Source of the DNA: Climacteris rufus
Taxonomy: Eukaryota > Chordata > Aves > Passeriformes > Climacteridae
NCBI GenBank assembly: GCA_013398175.1
Contig: VZRZ01000240.1
Location: forward strand, 125,505-189,504
Reading direction: 5' to 3'
Length of the DNA: 64,000 nt
In this document: positions 48,630 to 60,845 of the stretch, one piece after another
Position numbering within the stretch: the stretch's first letter is position 1
Layout: each line of letters begins with the position of its first letter
Position numbers and translations under genes: made by a program
Notes under the pieces: generated by a model
Told to the model about the DNA's origin: nothing
The model's input: the letters and a program-made list of their open reading frames with translations, nothing else
Database searches by the model: none

Positions 48630-50357
48630 CTGTGGAAAGTTCAAGCACAAACAAGAGTTTATTGATTCATTTGGTTCAGAACGTTTGGGAGCCTTTTGGC
48701 TCACAGAAATGTGCAGCCCTAGCAGATCCTAAAGCTCAAAGCTTTTAATAAATTAGCTATATGCCCAATATGCTTGGGTGATTGGTGCTTTGCAATGAGT
48801 GTACTGGTTCTTCAGCTGTTACAGAGTTTTGCAAATCCTGCATAATTCTAAGGAGGAGATATGGCCATTTATAAGGAAGATTATAAGGCTTCTTTTTATA
48901 ATAGGAGGATATAGAGGCAGTGGAGATTTAAAGGAATTGCAACACAGAAGGTATAGCCAGTGTCAAAAACTAGATTTCGTAGGCCTTTCCCCTAATTTTT
49001 CCATGCAAAATATTCTTCCCATCAGTAACATCCAGCCTATTAAATTGTTACTGTTCCATTCATTACTTTCTCATGAACAAAGCCAACCCCTCTTCATCTG
49101 CCACAACAGTTTTTTTCCCCTTTCCTCCTCAGGCAACACAAGGTATCAGTACATGTAAGTTTTTACATAAGTAGGAACGGTGAAGAACTTTGTTTACAAA
49201 GAAATTAATTTGGTATTTAATTCAATCTCAACAGTTTGTTCACCTGCTTCTCGCTATTTTTTTTTCTACAAGCATACTGAACTTCTCTACCATGAAAGCT
49301 CTTGCCTGGTAAAAGCAATATGCTGAGTTATTTATGGATGGACACATTGCTTAAAGCCTCAGTTACCACTGCTCCACTGAATCCAAATGTTATTCAAGGG
49401 AGGAATTAATATGTATGCTTCATATTTTGTTGTGACTTACAAACTTTGTGCAATCACTTCATTGTTGGTCCAAATGACCATGATAGCTGCAGAGTAAACA
49501 AAACAGGTAGCAGTAAACAGTGCAAGCATTTGTGTGTAGTAGGAAGGGGAAGGTATTGTGTATTTTCTGTCAGGCATTTAGATAAGCCCAGAAGACTGAG
49601 TCACAAGTAGGAGCTGTAAATGCTCACTTGATGATCTTGCACATTATACATCAAAAAATGAAACAGGGATGGGTTCATGATTTTTGACACAGTCTCCCAA
49701 ATGTCCCCATAATGCTGGCTGAAAACCACCTTCTGCCCTGTGAGGTACCTACTACAGCAAGGTCTCTTTCCACAGCTGTATCCAGGACTCTATTGGAATA
49801 CAGTGGATCATTAGTAACTTGCTTATCCCTTGAAAACTAATGAGGACCTTGGAGTACCCAAATGCTTGCAGTCATGGGGTCCTGATGAGGTAATTGTCAG
49901 TGGGGTGTGGAAGGACACATCAATGCACCAGAGTAGTGTAATGGTGCAAACGCCCAAATTTTTCAACAACCACACATAAAATAAATGGCTGTTACTTCCC
50001 ATATTTTTTATCTATTTAATCTATTGAGGCAGCTCTGTCTAGCAGAGAATTGGAGATTTGAGCCTTAGATTCTGCTTCTGGCAAAGCTTTGTTTATTCTC
50101 TAAGACATACGACTTAACCCCCTTTTTAGGTTTTTTTTTTCCTTTTCCCCCTCTGTTCCCTGCCTGTGTAAAAGGCTGTGAAGTATTTTTTGCTGCAAGC
50201 CTTTGGGTGGGTGAGAAGCCTGATGGTGATGTGTCCCCCTGGGGCACTGTGGAGGGGGGTTATCCCCATTTTACAGAGGGTGGTTTGCTTGCTGAGTTGA
50301 GGCAGGGATTTCAGACCGGGTTGCTCGGTTGCTATATTCAACAGCCAGCCGGTGCCC

Positions 50358-50364
50358 CTTCCTC

Positions 50365-50395
<31 letters not shown>

Positions 50396-50399
50396 CCCC
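50358..50399. repeat. (TCC)n / (TTCC) polypyrimidine run
   Basis: Forty-two bases consist of TCC and TTCC units; the complement is a pure GGA purine tract. Confidence 0.93.
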
Positions 50400-53300
50400 A
50401 TGTGCTTGGTAACAGGCTCTGTGCAGTCACACACTTTTGTGGGTCGTTGCTATAACGCTTTATTGGAAACTCAAACGCTTCTGCCTTTGGGGGCGGCGGG
50501 TGGGCGTCTCCTGACTACAGGATCTTGCCTGATTTTGTGGTTTGCACCCCCAGAAAAGGCAGTTCCCAAACACGGCCAAGAAACTTCTACACGGCGTGCT
50601 CCTCTTTCAGGCTTTTGTTTGTTTGTCAATATATTCATTCAGTGCTGGGAAGGGGAGGTGGGGAGCAGTGGTTAAAACATTTGCAGTGGATAGAAGCCAC
50701 TAGGCTTTGGTGCATTTTCCAGAGTTCAGATTCCTGTCTTGTGTTGAAAGGTTGTAAGCCTGCAGCGGAGGACCTAACAAACATCACACCTCCCAGTTTA
50801 TTTGGGTTTGCCTCCTGCTGGCACAGGAAAAGTGGCATCACTGCCTGATGAGTGAAAAGTGCCCAGCGAGGTGAGGGTGCCTGTTCAGGATGAGACCTTC
50901 TGATCCTGCTAGCATTGTGGGCTTTAGGTGGACAGCAAGAGGCATTTCACATCCACTTACAGCAGCCCATCCCAGTGGCCCATCCCCTTTGTCAGTTCCC
51001 CTTTCATCCAGACTGTGTGTGTTTTTAAAAGAGATGTTTGGGTTTTTTTTCCCCCCTGCTCATCCCATGCCCTGTGAGGCAATTTTAACTCTTCTTTCTA
51101 ATTTCCCATCTTTCTAATTAAATCCTTGGTGTATTAAATAAGAAACCTCAAGTGAAGCTGTTTAAATTCTGATCCTAATTTTAAGCCAAGCCACGTACAC
51201 CCAAGAATTCACCTTAGAGCCATGATTTTAATGCCTAGCCTCAGAAAGATGAACTACTAACTTAATCTACCCTGGCCTCATTTAATAGAGTTAAGAGATC
51301 AGGCTTTGCAAGCTTAATTCTCAGCTTTCTTTCATACAAAAAAATCAATATAGAACAAAATGCCCTTGTAGCTAAAATTAATCCTGTGAAACATGCCTGG
51401 AGCAAGGCCCAGCAGAAGAGGATGCAATGATGAGCTGGTTCTGGCTTTCTGAGGAATGGGACATGGGTCAGCATTAATTTCCCTGCTGTATATTGCCATA
51501 CACAGCTATAATTTCAGGGATGCTCCAAAGATCACTGCATGGGTATTTCTCTGACAGGCAGGGACTTGTAGAGAAGAAAAAGGTAACTTCTTCTTGGGGG
51601 CACAGCTGCTGAGGGTATGGGGAATGCAGATGCTTAGAAAGGGTTGAAAATGCTTTCAAGCCATGCTGTGATTGCACTGATGAGTGAAAACAGTGCTCCA
51701 TCAGATTTGATTCCTTGCTGCAGGTGTTAGTGGTGAATATAATCTAATTGGATTAAATGCTGTATGCATACACCAGGTACATCTCAGAAAGGGCAATAGC
51801 TGCTTTTGTAAAATGGGATCAAACTCCTTTTACCAACATAGCATGAATCAGTCTTCTCCATACCCTCCCTCCTTTTTTTTCTACATTTCCTTCCAGAATT
51901 AATTTCTTCTTGTTCAGCCACTGTTTTGCTCATGCCAAAAAGTTAAGTCATACAGAAAACGTACTCACAGCCTGTCATGCCTCTGAAAAAGCAGCATTTC
52001 CCAGCAATATGCTGCAGCATGTCCATCTCACTGATGGAAAGGTGGAAGCTGCTGTAACCGGGCAAAGATGGGAGTGCTGTTGCAAGAGCCCTTATGCTGA
52101 GGAGCCTGGCAGGGGTGACGTGCCAGAGAGCCCAGTGTGGAGCAGTGCTTGGCAATGTGCATCATAATTACAGCCTTCGCTGCCAAATTCTCTGTCAGCT
52201 CTTGTGCTGTGTTAACAGTGGTCCTCAAGAGCAAGGCATCAGAGCAAATATTGCACGCAGTTAATGTGAACTTCAGGAACCCTTTCTGTTGTGCAAAGCC
52301 AGGAATTCATTGTTCCTAATCCAAGCCCAGTTTGAGCAAAGTTGTATTGCTACAACTGCAGTGATGCAGGTAAATGATGCCAGTACTACAGCTCGTTCTC
52401 AGTCACAGCATGGTTCAAAATGTCAGAGTTCCTGTATCTCTGGGATCATCCTTCCCTGTACTTCTGGGTTCCCAGATCAACATCATAGGTCTGCTTTAGA
52501 GAGACAGAGCACGTGTGTCTATATGTTTTCAGAGGCTGGGGGTTTTGACTGCCAAGTCACCTGTGTTCCATGATTTCTAAAGGCAGGAGCATTATGTTGA
52601 TGGTGGGAGAAACTCACACCACTGCTCACTTTTATGTTTGTTAATGCTTTATGCCTGCATGCCTATTATATTTACTTCCATGTTCCTCATTTGTTTGCAG
52701 TTCTACCTTATGTCCATGTTTGTGATATGTGGTACATTTTATATATTGCATGCAAAGTTGTTCTTTGCTCTGTGTAAATACAGTTTTACTCAGCTCTCAA
52801 GGTTGTAATCTCCTAGTGGCCATTAGTTAACCAGTGGTGATTTGTAGCCCTGGCACCTGGCAATGTTAAGGTTTCTGCTGTTGCCTTGTGGTCCCACTTC
52901 TGGAGATCCTTGATACAACCCCGTTTGGTTTGGGTTTTTTTTCATCAGCCTTCAAACTCTTATTTCTTGATAATCCAACTCACTTTTTATTCCTGCAGCC
53001 TCGTCACACCTATATCTTTGATCTGTGATTGTTAGTAATCACTCTAAAAGATTAATGAGAGTTCTTCCATTAGCAGACACGCACAGGGAATGCCCTTGTA
53101 GCTGCTTAAATAGTGTTCTTCGAGTTAAACCAGCACCACTGGTGTGTTACCAGGATTTCTTTACAAAAACTTCCTGTATCACACATCAGCTGCAAGGAGC
53201 AAGGAGACAAATGTCAGCATGCCCAAAGTACATGCACTGTCTGCTTCAAGGTACTGCTGCTGTTTTGGCTCTGCTGGTGTCAAAAGCTGAATTGCTTGAA

Positions 53301-55819
53301 CCAAAAATTGGAGGAAAAAAGCCCATTCCCTGTGGGCCTGAGTAAAAAGTGTGGGAAAACTCAAGACTGCCTGTTTCAGAACTGTTCTGAAACATAACCC
53401 TTTGGACTGATGGTCAGGATGTGCAAAGCACCAATGTTTAGGAGGTGCTTCTCTACAGAAAAGCACTCAAGACACCCCTAGACAGCCTGCTGAAGGCCTT
53501 TCATTCAGTAGAATGCTGTTTCTCCTTAAGGGGAGAATTAAATTCTGCTAAACACCATTTTCCAACCATCCAGTCTTATAGAGCCATTCAGAAGAATCCC
53601 CAAAAGATGCACTTTGTGGAACAGCCTCCGTGTTTTGTAGCCTTTACAAGTGTGGTAAATGCCAAATAAGAAGTCCAGGTCACACACACAGCAGCCTGGT
53701 TGAGGCCAGCCCGAGGGAAAGGTGTTATTCTGGAAGATGGCTGTAGAAAAAAGGCCTGGGGTGGAGCTGTCCATGGCCTCCTTGCTCCTGCTGGCAAGTC
53801 CTTGCCCATTTCAGTTGCCCATTCATATATCTACACTCAGCATCTCCTGGCAGCTTTTGCTCATGTTTGCAAGGGCTTGACAATCCTTGGAAGTAAGCAC
53901 CACAGACATGACCCAGCCAACACTTTATCCCATCCTAACTGTATTGCCATTTTAATGGTGGAGGAAAGCATGTCATGGAGAATTAGCACACCTCCCCCTG
54001 CTCTATTTGTATTGACGACCATGTGCCTTTTTTGAACTATGAAGGCAAACTTTAGGGAAGGAAAAACTACTCTCTCTCTTGGAACTGTATGAAATGTTCT
54101 TCATTGAACTTTAAGTGTTGGATTTCATTATTTTTTTTCTGCTGGAGCAAAGAACACCTTGAAGTTTCTGAAGTAGTATTACTTAGGATAATTTATAAGT
54201 GGCTATTCAGATAAATAATGGGTCTTACTTTCCAAGAACTGCTGGAAGTTCATATTTTACATTGCCTTTTTGACTTTGTGGAGAACTGTACATACTCAGA
54301 TTAGTTTGGAGTATTTCTGTGTAACATTAGAGATGCTAAGCGACCTCAAGTCATGTCTGTCTGGTCTAATAAAAGAAATAATTTTCAAGACAAACTAAGT
54401 CAAGACTTAAATTAAGCTAACTCCTGTGGTATAGTGATTTTCAAAATCAACAGTCAGTGCATTTTTAGGATTTGCATATAAGCATTGCCTGGATGGATGC
54501 CAGGCTTCTTTTGCTGCAGGAATCAGGATAGCTCTGGCTAGTCTAAGACAGCTTTTCTCTCTGAGAAGCTTTTAAACCATCTGCAAAAAAAAATAGATCT
54601 TAGTGTGGGGACCCACTCTATTTCAAATTGTGGTCTTGGTCAAACAAGGGTGTATGAGGAGACAGATGCACAAGATAAAAGGAAAAAAAGGAATTTGTGA
54701 TGTCATCTTGCTGGTTTTTTGGGTCAAAGCAGGTCTGGGTTTTTATTCCCGAGAGAACCAGAAGTCTGCACACAGAAGAAGCATAGTGCTGAGGGCAGAG
54801 CAGGTTTTTTGCTGCAACTGGAGCACTCCTCCCCTCTGGTGCAGTTGGTGACTGGGCAGTGGCTGGGACGTGGTGCAGCGGGGGCACCTCAGCAGCTGAT
54901 CAGGAAGGGGTGGGTCGGGACTTCCCACAGTCTGTCAGCTGCCAGCACAAAATCCTTCTTGAAGTCTTGCCATTTCAGCAGAGGCAGCAGACACTGGAAA
55001 AATAAAGAAACATTTTGTAGTGCCTTTTCTCACAGCATGAAATAAAGAAGCAATAGGTGTGCCCATAGACTTTAAGGAGCTGTGGTTTAGGTCTAAATTT
55101 TCTAATTTCAACCATGGGGAAAACAGTCTTCCCAGTTTTTGAATCTGCAGCATCAGCTTGCTCACAGCTGCTGTTGAGCTCTGTTTGTAGAGCTGTGAGT
55201 CCCCACAGTGGCACTTCAAGCCAGAAGGGATTTTTTCCTTCAGTGGAACTTTCTCTGCTGTAATTACATAGCCTGTTTTCTCTTTCCTGTTTCTTACCAT
55301 AAATGTGTACATTTATTTATATATTTAACCACTGTCTTTGCCCCCCAAGAGTCAGAGGGGAATAATATTTCCTGTGTGTTATTTGCTTTTGCACAGTTAG
55401 CAAAACAATGTCCACATCTATGCTTTTAACTCTGCTAATGAAGCTATTATAATGTCAAATAAAATGTCAGCGTGACCATGCCTAATTAGCATTACAAATT
55501 GGGTTGAAGAGATAAATGACCAGATCCTTGAGGGTGCCAGTCAGACCAGCTCCAGGCACTTGTGCTCACAAGATTTACAAGGGCACAAAGGATGGGTATG
55601 CACAGTGATGAAATGGAGGCCTGGGAAACGCTGTGTTAATGAAATGCAGGCCGTGTTTCAGCTGTTAAATGAACCTGCTCTCTCAGGTGTTTCAGCCAAT
55701 GGGAAAAAAAAAACAAAAACCTGTGAAACTGCCCTGGTTGGGATACAAAAAAGCAAATCAGTTGTTACAGCCTCTGCTGATGGAGAGGAGAAGAAACACA
55801 TCGGACCGTGTAAAGCTTA

Positions 55820-55841
55820 ATATTCCATGAATATGGAATAT
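55820..55841. repeat. Perfect 9-bp inverted repeat
   Basis: ATATTCCAT and ATGGAATAT are separated by GAAT. This is a short hairpin or dyad site in unique intron sequence; no function is assigned. Confidence 0.7.
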
Positions 55842-58360
55842 GGCTTGGTCCAGAGCCCACTGGAAGTCAGTGGAAAGACTGTCGGCATCTGATCCAAAGG
55901 TGATTAGTCAGAAATTAAGGATTCGAGGCCTGGTCTTTACCAAATAAACACTGAAGTCAGGTGGCCATGGCTGGTTTATAAAACAGGAGATAATGACATC
56001 CAATAAAAAATTAAGCTCTGGTGGACACAGAAAATGTTTCTGCTAGTGACACCATGTAAATGCAAACACATTACTAAAAATGGATAACAATTAGCATTAT
56101 TCAAATGATGTTTAATTGTTTTTTTGGTGTAATTTGAAAAAAAACTGATGCAGGTCATACCATCTTGAATGTCAGCTTCAAGTCAAGCCTAAGCAAATTT
56201 AAACTGAATTTCCATATGAACTTTAATTGACAGTTTAACTGAAATAGTCAAACTTTACAAACTTCAAAGTGAAGTAAAGACATTTACCCAAGAACTTTAA
56301 TAAGGTTGGGGCACAGTACAATACACAGATGCAATCTCATAAATCTTTGCTCTATGATAAGTACAAAGTTATGCACGTTTAAACTATCATTTAAGTTGTC
56401 AGAAACCTTTGCTGTGAAATTACACTGTCTCAGCAATTACTAATGACTACTGAATGATGTAATAATTGTGGAAGTTCCTCATTAAAAAGCAGCAATTGTT
56501 GATTTTAAAGAAAGGAAAATGAATAAAAAATACGTAAAAGTGTTAAGAGCACTGTAATGTCAAAGGCTGTATGCTGAAATGTGGCTTCTGTGTATTTTTT
56601 TTCCAACTGCAACCTACATACAAATGGCAAATAAACCTTTCAAAATATAATTAAGAAGGCATTAAATCCAAACATCTCCAAACAAGCATTCCCTTCCCTC
56701 AGTCCCAATACAAAGGAAACATTGATTGCTCTTCCTCCCCAATATCTACAGGGCTGTTCTCATGGTGTGGTGAGAATTAGCTGAAAGCTAAGTAGAATTT
56801 GTATATTACTATGAATTTGTGGGGTTTTATGTATTTTTAATACATGTGTATTATTATGTATTATTAATGTATGTTACAGTAGCAGAAAAATTCTGAAGAC
56901 AGGTTTGCAATCCCAATACTCCTAATAGAGAAAAGATACTGTGGTTGCCACTTTTTCAGGGCTGAATGTTTATTTTTCAAGCACCTTGGCAGGGAATTCA
57001 GCAGCTAATAAATCACAGTGATGATAAGTGCTCACGTCAGTGCATCTGTGGGCTCCTGAAAGTGATGGCTGAAGCACAGATGGTCTCACACTGAGGAGCA
57101 CATCCACATGCAGGCTCAGTCCAAGCCAGGTTATCCCAAATACAGCTCTGTTCAGTGAGGAGCAGTGGCTCAGCACCAGCACAGTCTGTTGGGCCACACT
57201 GGCACATCCAAGTGCGCTACACACATGACAGAGACCAACGCTGGAGCTCCTGAGGACAAATCCTGTGGTTGTTCTCTTGAATTGTCCAGCTTTGCACTTG
57301 AGAACTCCCAATTCAGATGGAAACTGCCTTCACCTGCACTGCTGAGTAAAATTGCATCAATTTTTCTGGCCCTGAGGCAGAGTTTCACCTTTTCTGGACA
57401 ATATGTGCTTGGTGCCACGCTTGCTCTGAGCCCGGGGTAATGCCCAGTGATCCCCAGTTGTGGACCTTAATCAGTTCAGAGTGTTTTGTTGCAGGAAGAA
57501 TGGTGCTGTAGAGGAGCAGGAGCACTCTTGCATTTGTGAAACTGCATGTATGCACTGGGTTTAGCATGGGGACACAGAGGTCTTCAAAGATCTAAACCTA
57601 CTGGGTGAGGTGGAGGGACAGTGCTCACACAGTCTTATCCATACTGGGATACTCCTGGACACTCTGGCTCCTCCAAATGTGCTGGGACCCTAACAGCCAG
57701 TGCAGGGTATGGGAAAGCTCATTGTCAAGTGCCAAAACCAGACCCAGGACAAAGTAAAGCAGTACAAATGTTTGGTTTTTGTTTTCTGGGCTGTTTTATT
57801 CAATGGTGTGGACACAGCTGTTAGTGCAAATGTCTGTCACTCACCAGCACATGGTTGTTCTTCTGCAGCCAGTAGATTTCTTTTGTTAATTCCTGAGCCA
57901 TAAGAGCTGTAGGACTCTGCTTGGGATGTTATCCTTCTGAAATATTGAAGGCATTTGCTGCTTGTACAGTTTTGGTCAGGTTGTGTGGTGTCCTTTATAT
58001 ATACACTGTGTATGCTGGATAACTCATTTCTTCTCATTGACATTAACACTCAAATTTACCAGAGTCAAATTAACACTCAATTAACTAAAGCTTGGAAAGT
58101 TTTGCTGATGAGACCTAGATCTACTTGATCTTGGACAGAGGGGACACAAAGAAACCCCTTTCTACTCCCATCTATTTGCAGTGGGAGACAAACTGGAGTT
58201 AATTTACCTGATTATCTCATAACATCTCATAACAGAAAAAAAGGTTGCTGTGATTCAGTTTGCAGAGATTCCTTTATTCAAATCAACTCCCCAAGCCCAC
58301 TATGCACAGTGCTTTTTTTTCCCCTCCTGAAGTAGTCATGTATTTTAATTAGCAAGCAGT

Positions 58361-58522
58361 GTTTTCCAGCATAGAACTCAGAGATTCTGCACAGGTTAGC
58401 TCCTTGTGCACTGAGCAAGTTGTCCTTTATCAAAGAGCCATCCCTGTTGTGTCTTGCTGGCAGTACATGACGTGCATTGATTGTGGACAGCGATCCATTT
58501 AATTAGCTTATTCTTGTGTCTG
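58361..58522 (+). repeat. Duplicated non-coding segment, copy A
   Basis: The segment starts GTTTTCCAGC and ends in a 64-base core (58459-58522). The core is 54/64 identical to 59690-59753, including GGCAGTACATGA and GATCCATTT. The left part also aligns (CTTGTGCA...AGT), with about 20 extra bases in this copy. No TE family is recognised. Confidence 0.65.
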
Positions 58523-59617
58523 GGTTAGAAAAGGAAAGGGCCGCAGGTACCAAACCCAAGAGATAACAAAAAGAACTGAGAACATCTTCAATTACAGTAT
58601 TCTTGTTATCAAGCTCTGAATTTAAACTATCTGCCCTGGAAAACAGATTATGAGTTCATGTAACTGCAAATTAACACAGTGAGAGTTTGCTGCTTATAAA
58701 TGGTACACAGCTCTTCAGGGTTTTGGGGGTTTTTTGTCATTTCACCCCTTACATCTGTGTTTGAGAGCCCAGGGTTTTATTTAGTAAAACTAGTGTAAAT
58801 TGACCGATTATCGTATTATTCCAAATTCTGAATGACACTGCTAAGATCCATACAAAATGGAGCCTATTATTAGCAGTAAAGTACTTTTAGGACCAAAATG
58901 CCATTTTATTTCAATTTTTAAAGTGTTTGATCCCTCATATAATACACACAAACTGCTGAAGGTGTAAGAGAAGGATGAACAGACCTAAAGTTTTTAGTAA
59001 CTTAATGGATAAGAAGATAAAACCCAAACACCTGTGTAGAATAAGATACCACTTGAGTGGTCATGCATACAGACAAATGCTGACAAAAAGTCACAACGAA
59101 GATCTCACAGACCAAAAGATGCACTGGAACAAGCATCACATTTTTTTGGGCAGTCTCATGGCTGGAATCAAATGCCAGTGCCAAGTAATACAACTTCTTT
59201 AGGAAAGCTAGAATGAAGACTCGAGTTCTCAACTAAAAGTAAAAGTTGGAGCAGTATATAATGTGCTATCTGAAAGCCTGGTAGAAATATTTTGGTAGGG
59301 CAGAGAATTATTTCATAGCAAAATGCCAGAAATGGCTTGGATTCTTTAATTTTTTCCTTTCTTATTAAAACTGTAAATAAAAATTTAACTTTCTTTTTGG
59401 TCCCAGGGAAAGGAGAGCAGTGAGAGTGAGGGAAAAGAATGGTTCAAATAATAAGAAATACTCACCTTCAGAGAACAGAGGAATTAGCCTCACATCCTTC
59501 CTTCTTTTCTGGAAAAGATAAAGCCAAGAGCAGTGGTGTTGGGAAACATAATGGGTTAAGTTCTGTATAACATCAATGACATGGAAAAAATGAGTGTGGA
59601 GTGCTTATTTATCAAAT

Positions 59618-59753
59618 GTTTTCCAGCTCAGAAATCACAGTTTGCATATCTTAGCCTCTTGTGCATTCAGTTACTTGTCCTGTTTTGTTGGCAGTACATG
59701 ATGTGCCTTGATTGTAGACTGTGATCCATTTTATTAGGTTATCCATATGTCTG
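59618..59753 (+). repeat. Duplicated non-coding segment, copy B
   Basis: This is the partner of 58361-58522, in direct orientation and 1.2 kb downstream, about 0.5 kb before exon 2. The core keeps GGCAGTACATGATGTGC and GTGATCCATTTTATTAG. The divergence is about 16% in the core, so the duplication is not recent. Confidence 0.65.
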
Positions 59754-60204
59754 TGAAAAATCCCCCAAATACACACACAGAAAAAAAAAGATAACTATAA
59801 TTAAAAAAAATAAAATAGAGGGTTTATCTTTATTTTTTTTATTGTTTACCAAAGAAATTTTCAGCACCCATTTGTGAGTGGGTCTGGCTGAACTCAAGGA
59901 GTAACAAAATACCTTCTCATACCCCTGTTAGGGGAGCAGGGAAATCTTTTCTTGAGAATGCTTGGAAATCCAAGAGGACAAATGGGTTGAAAGAAAAATA
60001 CATTCTCAGAAACAGGCTCATTAATGACTACTGAACTTGAGTCAAACCAGCAGAGGAAGCCCATGAATCACAGCCCATTTAAGCTGCATGGGTATAAATT
60101 TGCCTGTTTCTCACACAGTTCTATTGACTGGCAGGTGGTTACTTTGAATTAAAGGAGTGTATAAAAACTAATCAAACTCATTAGCTTGTGTCCAGTGTAT
60201 TTCT

Positions 60205-60234
60205 GATCGTTGCCTTTCATGTTTTTACCCACAG
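60205..60234 (+). other. GRIN3A: Polypyrimidine tract and 3' splice site before GRIN3A exon 2
   Basis: A tract rich in T and C ends in CCCACAG immediately before the AAC codon that begins the conserved NPLHL peptide. This fixes the exon 2 start at 60235. Confidence 0.93.
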
Positions 60235-60839
60235 AACCCTCTTCACCTGCAGATGAGTTTAGAAAGCTCACCAAGTTCCGACGCTGACGTCACTTTCTCG
60301 ATCCTTGCCATGAACAACTGGTACAATTTCAGCCTGATGTTGTGCCAGGAGGAGTGGAACATCACAGATTTTCTCTTCCTCACGCAGCAGAGCTCCAAGT
60401 TCCACCTGGGATCCATTATAAACATCACAGCAAACCTCACTTCAACCAGTGACCTTCTGAACTACCTGCAGTTCTACCTGGAGACCATCAAGGACACCCC
60501 GTCCACCATGGTGATGTTTGGGTGTGACATGGAGAAAACAAGGAGGATCTTCGAGATCACCACGCAGTTCGGTGTGATGCCTCCAGAGCTGCACTGGATT
60601 ATTGGGGATTCACAGAACGTGGAGGAGCTGAGGACAGAAGGTTTGCCCCTGGGTCTCATCGCTCACGGCAAGACAACTCAGTCGGTCTTCGAGCACTACG
60701 TGCAGGATGCCATGGAGCTGGTAGCCAGGGCTGTAGCAGCAGCCACCATGATCCAGCCTGAACTAGCTCTCATTCCAAGTACTATGAATTGCATGGACAC
60801 AGATGAAAGGAATATCACTTCAGGGCAGTATTTGTCGAA
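60235..60839 (+). CDS. GRIN3A: GRIN3A exon 2 (GluN3A amino-terminal domain, continued)
   Basis: The second coding exon carries 201 complete codons plus two bases (enters phase 0, leaves phase 2). It opens NPLHLQMSLESSPSSDADVT after a pyrimidine-rich tract and CAG acceptor (60232-60234). It ends ...SGQYLS plus two bases before GTAAGT at 60840. The peptide is the main body of the extracellular LIVBP-like amino-terminal domain, which in this family guides subunit assembly and allosteric regulation. Very conserved blocks are FGCDME (residues 95-100), EITTQFGVMPPEL (107-119), GDSQNVEELRTEGLPLG (124-140) and the helix around 151-180. Five N-glycosylation sequons are visible at exon residues 31, 42, 63, 67 and 193, with cysteines at 37, 97 and 186. 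There is no frameshift or stop, so the gene looks intact here. No transmembrane or ligand-binding region is encoded in this exon. Confidence 0.97.
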
Positions 60840-60845
60840 GTAAGT
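60840..60845 (+). other. GRIN3A: 5' splice site of GRIN3A exon 2
   Basis: GTAAGT follows TCG-AA, so the reading frame is split after two bases (phase 2). Reading through gives a lysine codon and then a stop, as expected at an exon end. Confidence 0.92.

Larger units (their letters stand above)
35035..60234 (+). other. GRIN3A: GRIN3A intron 1
   Basis: The 25,200 bp phase-0 intron is defined by the exon 1 donor (GTAAGG) and exon 2 acceptor (polypyrimidine then CCCACAG). The first 300 bp continue the CpG island. The rest is AT-rich and contains CR1 fragments near 36.25-36.56, 40.74-40.80, 44.32-44.45 and 47.19-47.34 kb. It also has a compound microsatellite (39.43 kb), a GC-rich patch (42.85-43.23 kb), a CpG-rich patch with short tandem repeats (47.62-47.88 kb), a TCC run (50.36 kb) and two related segments at 58.4 and 59.65 kb. 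The remaining stretches (36.6-39.4, 41-44.3, 45-47, 49-58 kb) show only short open frames with no recognisable protein, and I see no RNA gene in them. A long first intron is usual for this gene and often holds enhancers, but none can be named from sequence alone. Confidence 0.93.

Noticed and set aside
35035..60234. A nested PPP3R2-like calcineurin B gene, as found inside GRIN3A in mammals
   Set aside because: No EF-hand coding sequence is seen on either strand of intron 1 or the visible part of intron 2. The mammalian retrogene lies in a later intron and is not expected in birds.
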